A DNA stretch of 14,396 nucleotides, taken from assembly GCA_009827215.1 (NCBI GenBank), contig WUAJ01000042.1, forward strand, positions 1 to 14,396, read 5' to 3'. Both the position numbers and the translations under genes were made by a program. Positions within the stretch are counted from its first letter, which is position 1. Each line of letters begins with the position of its first letter. The stretch comes from Phycisphaeraceae bacterium. GTDB taxonomy: Bacteria; Planctomycetota; Phycisphaerae; Phycisphaerales; UBA1924. Below are positions 6,241 through 14,396 of this stretch, in pieces. The notes under the pieces are model-generated. The model made no database searches, was not told the DNA's origin, and saw nothing but the letters and a program-made list of their open reading frames with translations.

Positions 6241-7782
6241 GTGACCGAGCTTCGAGTACACGACGAAAAGAGCATCCCATGCAACACCACACAACCAGAG
6301 CACGCTCAAATCAAGGTCACACTCAACACGCAGCAGATCCGTTCAGGTCTTGAGTCTCGGCTCGGCGTCAGCTGCGTGCGTCGTTATCTCGGATCTGGAG
6401 TTGAGCTCGACGCCGACGAGCGTGGACTCCATGTGCGTGCCTCGGATCGGTTCACGCTCGACATGATCGAGCGTCGGCTTGGGAGCGAACTTCGAACAGA
6501 GGTCAGCAATCAACTCGGTCGCGACCACGCTTCAGTCCACTTCTCACTTCAGAATCACGAGACCAACTCGAAACCGTCAGTGCCAGGACGACAAGCCGGA
6601 TCACCGAGCAAGGTCGAATCCCTCGTCTCGCGTCAAACTCCTCAGCAGCAGCGAACGGCACAGCAGTCCCCCAAAGCTCCGGCTTGCCCGACTTTCGAGT
6701 CATTGCTTGTCGGCAAATCTAACCAACTCGCATACAGCGCTGTCAAATCAGTGCTCGAATCCGCCTCGGCGTGTCCTCCGATCTATGTCCACGGCGGATG
6801 CGGGCTCGGGAAGACCCACCTCCTCCGCGCCAGTGCTCAACGCTATCGGCGTATGTTCCCTGGAGCCAAGGTCCGCTACATCACTGGAGAAGCGTTCACC
6901 AACTCCTTCGTCAACGCGATCCGCACCAAGAGCGTCGAAGCGTTCGAGAAGAAGTTCAAGGGACTCGATGTCCTCTGTCTTGACGATGTGCACATGGTCG
7001 CCGGGAAAGAATCCACTCAACACGAACTGCTGCAGATCTTCAACACGCTGTCTTTGAGCGGCGCCAAGATCCTGATCGCGTCCGATGCGCCCCCAAATGA
7101 GATCGCACGCTTGAACTCTGGCCTCGCTTCGCGATTCGCGGGAGGCGTGGTCGCTCGGATCGACGCGCCGGATCGTGAACTGGGACTGCGTCTTGCGAAG
7201 CAGATCTGTCTGCAGCGTGGGATCTCAATCGATGACGCAGGATTGGGAACGATCCTCGATCGGACCGGGATCGGGAGCGGAGCTTCTGTGCGTGAGCTTG
7301 AAGGCGCGATCGTGCAAGTCCAAGCCGTGTCTCGATTGCTGGATCAGGATCAGAACGGCTCGATGAATCTGACGAGCATCCACAAAGCACTCCAACTCCG
7401 GAGCGGCTCAAACTACGCGGCTCAGTCGCTCGGACCGATCCCGATCGATCTGATCATCCGCATCGTGCTCGAGCATCTGGGTGTTTCCCGCAGCGATCTG
7501 ACAGGACGGGGTCGTCATCGGACAGTGGTCATGGCGCGGGAACTGATCGTCCACATCGCGAGAGAACTCACGGCGAGCAGCTTCCCTGAGATCGCGCACG
7601 CGATTGGTCGACCGAACCACTCGACCGTGATCACCGCCGCGAAACGGATCAACGGGCGAATCGCATCCAACGAACAGTGCCGACCTTCAGATCCTGAATC
7701 AGGGATGACCATCGGCGCGTTGGTGGATGAGTTGATTGATCGTGTGCGAAGGACGCATCGTCAGCTCGCCGAGCGTGCGTGA
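6241..7782 (+). CDS. dnaA: Chromosomal replication initiator protein DnaA (divergent)
   Basis: DnaA is the AAA+ ATPase that binds boxes at oriC and opens the duplex. From the chosen GTG the protein has 513 aa. The AAA+ core is intact: FESLLVGKSNQLAY lead-in (152-165), Walker A GGCGLGKTH (185-193), Walker B VLCLDDVH (244-251), sensor I ILIASD (277-282), an Arg-finger region GLASRF (294-299) and sensor II SVRELEGA (349-356). The C-terminal DNA-binding domain (about 408-470) has VLEHLGVSRSDLTGRGRHR, then FPEIAHAIGRPNHSTV, where most bacteria have GRDHTTV. The N-terminal domain is hard to align with standard domain I and the protein has no tryptophan. Residues 110-147 form a Gln/Ser/Pro-rich linker. 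I chose GTG 6241 because AAGAGG lies six bases upstream. ATG 6172 (23 residues longer) has no Shine-Dalgarno. dnaN is not adjacent. Confidence 0.94.
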   Translation: MTELRVHDEKSIPCNTTQPEHAQIKVTLNTQQIRSGLESRLGVSCVRRYLGSGVELDADERGLHVRASDRFTLDMIERRLGSELRTEVSNQLGRDHASVHFSLQNHETNSKPSVPGRQAGSPSKVESLVSRQTPQQQRTAQQSPKAPACPTFESLLVGKSNQLAYSAVKSVLESASACPPIYVHGGCGLGKTHLLRASAQRYRRMFPGAKVRYITGEAFTNSFVNAIRTKSVEAFEKKFKGLDVLCLDDVHMVAGKESTQHELLQIFNTLSLSGAKILIASDAPPNEIARLNSGLASRFAGGVVARIDAPDRELGLRLAKQICLQRGISIDDAGLGTILDRTGIGSGASVRELEGAIVQVQAVSRLLDQDQNGSMNLTSIHKALQLRSGSNYAAQSLGPIPIDLIIRIVLEHLGVSRSDLTGRGRHRTVVMARELIVHIARELTASSFPEIAHAIGRPNHSTVITAAKRINGRIASNEQCRPSDPESGMTIGALVDELIDRVRRTHRQLAERA

Positions 7783-7873
7783 ACGGCGATTGTCGAGAGA
7801 ATCCGAGAAATCCTGCAGAATCTTTTGCGTGGGGGGTTGTGCTGAGCGGGTGGTTGTGCCGACAATCTGAGTG

Positions 7874-9052
7874 ATGTCGCATAAAGAAATCCCACTGAGC
7901 CGTCCGAACATCTCACGACACGAGGAAGAACTCGTCCTCAAGGTCCTCCGATCCGGGAGGCTGTCCATCGGACCGATGGTCGAGCAGTTCGAGGAGATGG
8001 TCGCTCGGCGCTGCGGCGTGCGCCACGCCGTCGCGTGCTCGTCCGGGACTGCTGGACTCCATATGACGATGGTCGCGCTTGGGATCGGTCCAGGAGACGA
8101 GGTGGTCACGACACCGTTCTCCTTCATCGCGTCGTCCAATGTCATCCTCTATGCCGGCGCCAAACCAGTGTTTGTCGATATCTGTCCTCGCAGTCTGAAC
8201 GCTGATCCAGAGCTCATCGAAAAAGCGATCACCCCCAATACCAAAGCAATTCTCGCCGTCGAAGCGTTCGGGAATCCCGAGCATATGGACGCGTACGCGC
8301 GGATCGCCGCGAAGCACGAGATCCCGCTGATCGAAGATTGCTGCGAGGCGCTTGGGGCGATGTATAAGGGGAAAGCCGCAGGATCGTTTGGTCGAGCGGG
8401 TGTCTTTGGGTTCTATCCCAACAAGCAGATCACGACTGGTGAAGGCGGGATGATCGTCACTGACGACGAACGGCTCGCGGACCTCTGCCGCTCTCTAAGA
8501 AATCACGGGCGAGCGGTTCAAGGGAAGGGATCCATCGAGGGAGGCTCTACCGCTGGGAGTTGGCTGCATCACGAACGCCTCGGATTCAACTATCGCATCT
8601 CGGAAGTCTCCGCGGCACTCGGCGTCGCGCAGATGGAACGGCTCGATGAGATCCTTCGCGCTCGATCAGCAACAGCAGAGATGTACATCGAGCGGATGGC
8701 AGGGCTCAACGACTTTGTCCTCCCCACCATCCCAGATGAGTGCGAGATGAGCTGGTTTGTCTTCGTGCCTCGCTTGTCGACGGGCTACACACGCGACGAG
8801 CGGGATCGGATCATCAAAGGACTGCGGATCCACGACATCGGATCGAGCGACTACTTCCCATGTATCCATCAGCAACCGATCTATCAGCAAGCGTTCGGGT
8901 ATCGTGAGGGAGCGTTCCCGATCGCGGAGTCGGTGAGTGCTCGGACACTGGCGCTGCCTTTCTATGGATGGATGACCAATCGGGAGGTGGATCTAGTGGT
9001 CCAGACGCTGGAACTGATGCTCTCGAGGGAGAATCTGTCCCGACGGGCGTGA
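7874..9052 (+). CDS. DegT/DnrJ/EryC1/StrS-family PLP aminotransferase
   Basis: These fold-type I PLP enzymes usually transfer an amino group onto a 4-keto or 3-keto nucleotide sugar for surface glycans. The 392-aa protein has the family order: LSRPNIS and GRLSIGPMVEQFE at the N-terminus, CSSGTAGLHM (55-64, cofactor phosphate binding), DEVVTTPFSFIASSN (75-89), EDCCEALGA (154-162, Asp155 facing the PLP ring nitrogen) and YPNKQITTGEGG (181-192, Lys184 as the Schiff-base lysine). LRNHGR and a C-terminal small domain with SSDYFPCIHQQPIYQ and LPFYGWM follow. EDCCEALGA replaces the usual EDAAQALGA. A GTG directly upstream (7871) is an alternative start; neither has a Shine-Dalgarno. No other sugar-nucleotide genes surround it, so its substrate is open. 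A role in LPS or glycoprotein sugars is plausible given the KDO genes nearby. Confidence 0.93.
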   Translation: MSHKEIPLSRPNISRHEEELVLKVLRSGRLSIGPMVEQFEEMVARRCGVRHAVACSSGTAGLHMTMVALGIGPGDEVVTTPFSFIASSNVILYAGAKPVFVDICPRSLNADPELIEKAITPNTKAILAVEAFGNPEHMDAYARIAAKHEIPLIEDCCEALGAMYKGKAAGSFGRAGVFGFYPNKQITTGEGGMIVTDDERLADLCRSLRNHGRAVQGKGSIEGGSTAGSWLHHERLGFNYRISEVSAALGVAQMERLDEILRARSATAEMYIERMAGLNDFVLPTIPDECEMSWFVFVPRLSTGYTRDERDRIIKGLRIHDIGSSDYFPCIHQQPIYQQAFGYREGAFPIAESVSARTLALPFYGWMTNREVDLVVQTLELMLSRENLSRRA

Positions 9053-9125
9053 TGGAACCGGATCGGGGTTCCGGAGTAATTGAGCGTCAATCCAGAATTG
9101 GTGCATCCGAGGTGCTCACAAGGGC

Positions 9126-9153
9126 TTGCCTGAGCGAAATGACGGGCTATCAT
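9126..9153 (+). promoter_or_regulatory. Sigma70-like promoter of rpmB
   Basis: TTGCCT and TATCAT are separated by 16 bp. The -10 matches TATAAT at five of six bases. Transcription would start near 9160, giving a leader of about 40 nt before rpmB. It lies in the 150-bp gap after the aminotransferase gene, where nothing else is seen. Confidence 0.55.
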
Positions 9154-9202
9154 CGTGACCCGGAACTCAGGGTGAGTGCCGGATTATTTGACGAGGTGAG
9201 CT

Positions 9203-9496
9203 ATGCCCTACGAATGCCATTACACCGGCAAGAAGACAACCTTTGGTAAAAAGCGTGCCTACGGCGGTGCGAAGATCTCCAAGGGTGGTTTCGGTCTCAA
9301 GACCACCGGCATCACTCGCCGAACCTTCAAGCCCAACCTTCACAAGATGAATGTTGAGATCACCGACGACAAGGGCAACAAGCACGCAAAGCGTGTGTAT
9401 GTCTCCGCTCGTGCGATCAAAGCGGGTCTCGTCACCAAGCCTCTGAAGCGGAAGTACGGCTACACGCGTCAGCAAAAAGAAGCTCAGCAGGGCTGA
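9203..9496 (+). CDS. rpmB: 50S ribosomal protein L28 (bL28)
   Basis: L28 is a small, basic protein of the large ribosomal subunit. The 97-aa product begins MPYECHYTGKKTTFGKKRAY and has RTFKPNLHKMNVEI and RVYVSARAIKAGLV, matching the C-x-x-TGK, (R/K)-F-x-PN and late 'vs.raiktl' positions of the family. A single N-terminal Cys is present rather than a zinc-type pair. GAGG lies six bases before the ATG, giving a firm start. It is a single-gene unit, with a promoter at 9126-9153 and a strong terminator at 9543-9575. Confidence 0.95.
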   Translation: MPYECHYTGKKTTFGKKRAYGGAKISKGGFGLKTTGITRRTFKPNLHKMNVEITDDKGNKHAKRVYVSARAIKAGLVTKPLKRKYGYTRQQKEAQQG

Positions 9497-9542
9497 TCTG
9501 ACACGAAATACCCCCTATTTCACAGTAAAAAATGACACTTTG

Positions 9543-9575
9543 CCCACTCCTTTGCGAGTGGGTTCTTTTGTTTTG
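9543..9575 (+). terminator. Rho-independent terminator of rpmB
   Basis: CCCACTC (9543-9549) and GAGTGGG (9556-9562) form a perfect 7-bp stem with a 6-nt loop, followed by TTCTTTTGTTTT. It lies 46 bp after the rpmB stop and separates it from the mcsA operon. Confidence 0.93.
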
Positions 9576-9681
9576 GGACCTTTTCGAGTATGATCGGAGT
9601 CCGAAGACGGACCGCATTTTGATCGCTGATCGAGTTCTCGCTCACCACCGCACGCGATCGCTACAACTGGGAGGGCACCGG

Positions 9682-10329
9682 ATGCTCTGTGAATGTCAAC
9701 AAAGGCAGGCGACGATCCATGAGGTTTTGATCCAGCATGGGAAGAAAGTCGAACGCCACTTGTGTGAGCAGTGTGCCGCGAAACTTGGTGTTTCGACCGA
9801 TCCCCACATGCCGATCTCTCAACTCATCTCCAACTACATTTCAGGAAAGAACTTGTCGATCCCGACCGTCGGCGAGAAAGACCAGCCTCGTCCTTCCAGA
9901 TCCAAGCCCGGCTCGATCCCGCCATGTCCATCGTGCTCGATGACCTACAGCAAGTTCAAAGACACAGGACTCCTGGGATGTCCAAGCTGCTACTCGACAT
10001 TCCAGAAACGGCTCTCGCCGTTGATCGCTCGAGCTCACGAAGGGGGTGAGCAGCATATCGGGAAAGTCCCACGACGAGCACTCGAATCACTCTCCCAAAA
10101 TGAAGGCGGCTCGCGACTGGAGTCGCTGCTCGGAGGAGAGTCCGAACGCGAGCAGCGACTGACAGAAGTCCGAAAGCGTTTGAATCATGCTGTGGAGCAC
10201 GAGGACTACGAGCAAGCCGCAATGCTACGCGACGAGATGACGCGCCTCGCGTCGCTCCCATCGGCTCAGGTCGAGATCCGATCGGCGACTCAATCGAGTA
10301 CGATCAAGGAATCAGAACACAGTTCGTAA
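9682..10329 (+). CDS. mcsA: McsA-type zinc/UVR-motif protein
   Basis: McsA is the activator partner of the arginine kinase McsB in bacterial protein quality control. The 215-aa protein carries four cysteine pairs: CEC at 3/5, CEQC at 28/31, CPSC at 82/85 and CPSC at 100/103, enough for two zinc sites. HIGKVPRR (125-132) and a C-terminal UVR helix pair (about 163-190, RKRLNHAVEHEDYEQAAMLR) follow; the UVR motif is shared with UvrB/UvrC and ClpC. The frame is open from 9532, but that part overlaps the rpmB terminator. The ATG at 9682 has GGGAGG seven bases upstream and starts right before the first zinc pair, as in the family. mcsB follows in the same direction. A 6-bp hairpin (TGGTTC/GAACCA, 10351-10366) lies between them without a T run. 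Confidence 0.92.
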   Translation: MLCECQQRQATIHEVLIQHGKKVERHLCEQCAAKLGVSTDPHMPISQLISNYISGKNLSIPTVGEKDQPRPSRSKPGSIPPCPSCSMTYSKFKDTGLLGCPSCYSTFQKRLSPLIARAHEGGEQHIGKVPRRALESLSQNEGGSRLESLLGGESEREQRLTEVRKRLNHAVEHEDYEQAAMLRDEMTRLASLPSAQVEIRSATQSSTIKESEHSS

Positions 10330-10506
10330 TCGTTGCGTTCCGCGTCGGTGTGGTTCATTCGAACCAGTCCCCATTTCTCCAGTCCCTGAATCAGTGAACA
10401 GGCGATCCGATCCATGCAGGCCAACGATTCATCAGGTCCCACTCAAGAGTTCCCCGATCCGAAAAAATCGGGAACCAATCCCAGGATCTCGATCGAGGGA
10501 CAAGGC

Positions 10507-11601
10507 ATGATCGAGGGCGGACCGATCCAAACGGGAACCACTGAATGGCTGAGAGGCAACGGCATGATGAGCGATGTCGTGATGTCCTCGCGAGCTCGCG
10601 CGGCTCGCAATCTTGCTGGATTCCCCTTCCCCCCTGCTGCGAGTTCTGCGGATCGTTCGCAGATCATGGAGATCTGCCGTCGATGTATCGAATCGCTCGG
10701 ATGTCCGTCTGGATCACGCATTCGTTGGTTTGATCTACGCAACTCCGAACCGATCGAGCGGCGACTGCTTGTCGAGCGCCAGCTCATGTCCAGACAACAC
10801 GCGCGCGGACGCTATTCCAACGGCGAAGGCGGCCCGGACTCTCCCAGAGGGGTCGCGGTGATCGAACCTGACGAGCGAGTCAGCATCCTCGTCAATGAGG
10901 AAGACCATCTGCGTATCCAGGTCATCCGCTCAGGACTCGACCTCGCGTCGTGCCTCGATGAGATCAACAACTTTGACGACGGCATCGAAGAGATTGTCGA
11001 CTATGCGTTCCATCCCCAGTTTGGGTACCTCACCGCGTGTCCAACCAATGTCGGGACAGGTCTTCGGCTTTCGGTGATGGTGCAGCTGCCAGCACTCAAA
11101 ATCACAGGGGAACTCGAGAAGGTCCGCAACGCATCGAGCGACATGGGACTCGCCGTGCGAGGTCTGTACGGCGAGGGGTCCCAAGCCGCAGGAGAGTTCT
11201 ATCAGATCTCGAATCAGATCACGCTTGGACGAAGTGATGAGATGCTCCTCCGCGAGATCGAGAGCGAGGTTGTCCCGAGCATCGTGCGATACGAGCAGCA
11301 CGCGCGTGCGCAACTGATGACTGAGAATCGGATGCTGCTTGAGGACAAGGTTTGCCGATCGATGGGGATACTGCAGAACGCTCGATTACTCAAACCCGAC
11401 GAAGCGCTCGAACATCTGGGGATGGTCCGTTTGGGTGTGCTCTGCAAAGTGATCCCCGATGTCACCCTCGCGACGGTGCATGATCTGCTACTTATGATCC
11501 AGCCTGGACATCTCCAGCGCGTGGTGGGGATCGATCTCTCTCAAAGCGAACGACGCGTTGCGCGTGCCAAACTTGTTCGCGATCGATTGAACACGAAGTA
11601 A
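10507..11601 (+). CDS. mcsB: Protein-arginine kinase McsB
   Basis: McsB phosphorylates arginine residues of proteins, marking them for ClpCP in Firmicutes; it shares the phosphagen-kinase catalytic fold. From the chosen ATG the protein has 364 aa (B. subtilis 363). Motifs: EWLRGNG (13-19), VVMSSRARAARNL (24-36), ILVNEEDHLRIQ (127-138, with the catalytic Glu), EIVDYAF, GYLTACPTNVGTGLRLSV (173-190) and VRGLYGEGSQAAGEFYQISNQITLG (217-241). ATG 10507 has GAGG eight bases upstream and puts the conserved Trp at residue 14, as in B. subtilis. ATG 10414 would add 31 residues rich in Pro and Gly. The C-terminal RDXXRA motif that binds phospho-arginine reads RRVARA (349-354), so its Asp is replaced by Arg. 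comF follows 3 bp later. ctsR and clpC are not in the window. Confidence 0.95.
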   Translation: MIEGGPIQTGTTEWLRGNGMMSDVVMSSRARAARNLAGFPFPPAASSADRSQIMEICRRCIESLGCPSGSRIRWFDLRNSEPIERRLLVERQLMSRQHARGRYSNGEGGPDSPRGVAVIEPDERVSILVNEEDHLRIQVIRSGLDLASCLDEINNFDDGIEEIVDYAFHPQFGYLTACPTNVGTGLRLSVMVQLPALKITGELEKVRNASSDMGLAVRGLYGEGSQAAGEFYQISNQITLGRSDEMLLREIESEVVPSIVRYEQHARAQLMTENRMLLEDKVCRSMGILQNARLLKPDEALEHLGMVRLGVLCKVIPDVTLATVHDLLLMIQPGHLQRVVGIDLSQSERRVARAKLVRDRLNTK

Positions 11602-11604
11602 TCA

Positions 11605-12363
11605 ATGAACACAATCGAGCAGATCGTGGACAGCGTCGAGGTCGAGTTGCTCGGTCGGCGCGGCTTGTCCTTTGCGAAAGCCGCGAAACGATTCGAGTGG
11701 GTTCCTGAACCGCGCGACTCTGTCTGCTGGAGGTGCGCCGGATCCGTCGGTCCGCACGAGACTGATGGAGACGGATGCGCTTCGTGCCGATCGATCAAAC
11801 TCCGATGGGACCGCGCCCTTCGGCTTGGGCGCTACGAGGGGATCATCAAAGACGCGATCTTGGATCTCAAGTTCCGCAGATGGCGCAAGACTGGAATGGA
11901 ACTCGGCGCTGCCGCTGGTAATGAGCTGGCTGATTTGATCGAGATGTTCGAATGGTCTCCCAATGAACTGTGCATTGTCCCGATCCCGATGACTCATCGT
12001 CGGCGGATCGCGCGAGGTGTGGACCACACACAAGTGATTGCTCTTGGGATGAGCAAACAGAGCAAGATTCCTGTCCGCAGATTTCTCGGAGCAAGACCTC
12101 GTGAGGAACAGGTTGGACTCTCGGCAACCGCTCGGCTCAAGAACATCAAAGGCGGATTCTTTGTCGATCAATCCAGACTCAAACGAGCTATGAAGACCCC
12201 AATCCGAGCTTTGGTTGTGCTCGACGATGTCCGTACTACTGGAGCAACCTTGGGCGAGGCATGCCGGGCCTTGAGAGGGGGACTCAAGACACTTCCGAAC
12301 ACCCAAAACTGCGAAATTTGGGCCATGAGCATCGCTCGAGCCGGTGAGCACGATCGAGGGTGA
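11605..12363 (+). CDS. comF: ComF-family phosphoribosyltransferase-like protein
   Basis: ComF proteins join an N-terminal zinc finger to a type I phosphoribosyltransferase fold; in competent bacteria they help in DNA uptake, elsewhere the role is uncertain. The 252-aa protein has the four zinc cysteines CWRC (41/44) and CASC (58/61). Next come GRYEGIIKDAILDLKF (75-90), IVPIPMTHRRRIARGVDHTQ (124-143, family 'VPvP..rRR..RGfNQ'), QVGLSATARLKNIKGGF (169-185) and the PRPP-binding loop VVLDDVRTTGATL (204-216). The ATG lies 3 bp after the mcsB stop, so the two are probably translationally coupled. No other competence gene is visible. Confidence 0.9.
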   Translation: MNTIEQIVDSVEVELLGRRGLSFAKAAKRFEWVPEPRDSVCWRCAGSVGPHETDGDGCASCRSIKLRWDRALRLGRYEGIIKDAILDLKFRRWRKTGMELGAAAGNELADLIEMFEWSPNELCIVPIPMTHRRRIARGVDHTQVIALGMSKQSKIPVRRFLGARPREEQVGLSATARLKNIKGGFFVDQSRLKRAMKTPIRALVVLDDVRTTGATLGEACRALRGGLKTLPNTQNCEIWAMSIARAGEHDRG

Positions 12364-12457
12364 GTTTGGGGACTATGGCAAGCCGAGGAATTTGGGCAAG
12401 AATTGACCTGTATCGTCAAAAGAGGAAGAAATTGAGCAATAAGTTGACGCTCAAAGT

Positions 12458-12485
12458 TTGACCTTGCGAAGTTGATGTCTATGCT
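12458..12485 (+). promoter_or_regulatory. Probable rRNA promoter
   Basis: TTGACC and TATGCT are separated by 16 bp, with an A-rich stretch (12420-12443) just upstream that could serve as an UP-like element. Transcription would begin near 12492 and give a 16S leader of about 400 nt. TTGAC occurs three more times between 12400 and 12450, so a second start is possible. No intrinsic terminator is seen between comF and this point. Confidence 0.5.
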
Positions 12486-12547
12486 CTCCCTCGCCACTCG
12501 AAAGAGTGTGCGAGACAATCAGACGGGCTTGATGCCCCCTGATCGGC

Positions 12548-12566
12548 TTCTTTGACAAGTGAACAG
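12548..12566 (+). promoter_or_regulatory. boxA-like antitermination site
   Basis: TTCTTTGACAAGTGAACAG resembles the rrn boxA sequence (CTCTTTAACA and its 'TTCTTTGA.AA.TGAA' variants) that recruits NusB/NusE so that RNA polymerase reads through structured rRNA. It is placed about 56 nt after the inferred start and before the large folded domain. Confidence 0.5.
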
Positions 12567-12571
12567 TTGGG

Positions 12572-12697
12572 TCCACCGCAAGAATGTGACGCGGCGACAC
12601 CGGTGCACACCGGGCTCTATAGCGAGCATGTCGTTGTGTATACAAATGCTTCAACAGGCATCACAACCTGTTGTCGTTACATTCTTGTGCAAGTGGA
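12572..12697 (+). ncRNA. Multi-branched RNA domain inside the 16S leader
   Basis: CAAGAATGTGACG (12579-12591) pairs with CGTTACATTCTTG (12675-12687) over 13 bp with one G-U pair, extended by two pairs at its base and then TCCAC/GTGGA (12572-12576, 12693-12697) after a small internal loop. Inside are three arms. Arm one is CGACA/TGTCG (12595-12599, 12629-12633), carrying CCGGTG/CACCGG and GCTC/GAGC hairpins. Arm two is TTGT/ACAA near 12634-12645. Arm three is CAACAGG/CCTGTTG (12652-12673). It is drawn by hand, not computed. It is not a tRNA: there is no TTCRA loop or 7-bp acceptor. It could be a leader domain or a separate processed RNA. Confidence 0.5.
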
Positions 12698-12893
12698 AGC
12701 CCTATATTTTCTAAATATAGAACTACACTTTGAGTGTAACAAACCTGAGACTTGCCGTCTCAGGCACAAACGAGAAATCGTATGTGATGACCGGCCCGGT
12801 ACGCCCTACTTTGTAGGCACGACCGGGAAAGTCGGATCGGCTTCATTTGATGCGTATTGGTGCAGGATTCGTCTTGTATCAAGCAACAATATT

Positions 12894-14394
<1,501 letters not shown>

Positions 14395-14396
14395 CT

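Larger units (their letters stand above)
12492..12893 (+). other. Pre-16S rRNA leader, densely structured
   Basis: The gene-free stretch from the promoter to the 16S 5' end is almost fully covered by inverted repeats. In order: CTCGC-CACTC closed by GAAA with GAGTG-t-GCGAG (12490-12514); ATCAG/CTGAT enclosing GGGC/GCCC (12518-12543); the multi-branched domain 12572-12697; CTATATTT/AAATATAG (12702-12720); TACACT/AGTGTA (12724-12738); CCTGAGAC/GTCTCAGG (12744-12764); and CCCGGT/ACCGGG enclosing a GCCTAC/GTAGGC arm (about 12795-12826). The open frame across it (12552-12944) enters the 16S gene and is not a gene. rRNA leaders normally help antitermination, folding and RNase III cutting; the density here is high. 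Confidence 0.7.

Noticed and set aside
6479..7057. 192-aa frame overlapping dnaA
   Set aside because: It is a second-frame shadow of the AAA+ domain, Ser/Arg-rich with no motif.
7788..7867. Inverted repeat GATTGTCG / CGACAATC between dnaA and the aminotransferase
   Set aside because: The arms are 64 bp apart with no T run or other support; it may be chance.
11602..12351. 249-aa open frame antisense to comF
   Set aside because: It is long, but the plus strand has the zinc cysteines and PRPP loop of ComF in order.
12572..12697. Possible unusual tRNA in the leader
   Set aside because: Although multi-branched, it has no T loop, no anticodon arm of normal size and a closing stem far too long.

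Overview
This window looks like chromosome from a planctomycete, most likely class Phycisphaerae. The evidence is the 16S rRNA gene at the right end: it is planctomycete-like, for example the CTCACACAAGCGG stretch after the GAATTGACGGGG motif, and the usual Planctomycetia pla46 motif is not intact. The protein genes agree: GC-rich, very rich in GATC, and including genes typical of the phylum (a divergent DnaA ending in RPNHSTV, McsA/McsB, a double GNAT protein, KDO genes). No mobile element, CRISPR array or phage gene is visible.

Left part (1-2363, all minus strand): a tRNA and a protein gene alternate twice. Reading leftward they are tRNA-Val(TAC), waaA (KDO transferase), tRNA-Lys(TTT) and the N-terminal part of a SNF2-type helicase that runs off the window. 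kdsA (KDO-8-phosphate synthase) starts only 34 bp from tRNA-Val on the plus strand. Synthesis and transfer of the LPS sugar KDO are therefore encoded back to back, which implies an outer membrane with lipid A.

Middle (3295-9575): rpmA (L27) with an intrinsic terminator and a secreted protein of unknown function lie on the minus strand. A GNAT-type protein and dnaA follow on the plus strand. The roughly 520 bp before dnaA hold no gene. They contain a cluster of DnaA-box-like 9-mers in one orientation, a long nested inverted repeat and an AT-rich stretch, making this a candidate oriC or dnaA control region. A DegT-family PLP aminotransferase and rpmB (L28) follow, rpmB with its own sigma70-like promoter and a strong terminator.

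Right part (9682-14396, plus strand): mcsA, mcsB and comF form a likely operon (zinc/UVR adaptor, protein-arginine kinase, phosphoribosyltransferase-like ComF). After it comes an rRNA promoter, a boxA-like antitermination site and a roughly 400-nt leader packed with hairpins, including a multi-branched domain closed by a 15-bp stem. The complete 16S rRNA gene ends about 20 bp before the window edge, and its 3' end runs directly into a perfect hairpin.

Most genes are recognisable housekeeping genes. The least explained parts are the rRNA leader, the dnaA upstream region, the altered phospho-arginine receptor motif in McsB and the very high GATC density. All homology calls come from reading motifs by eye; no database search was run.
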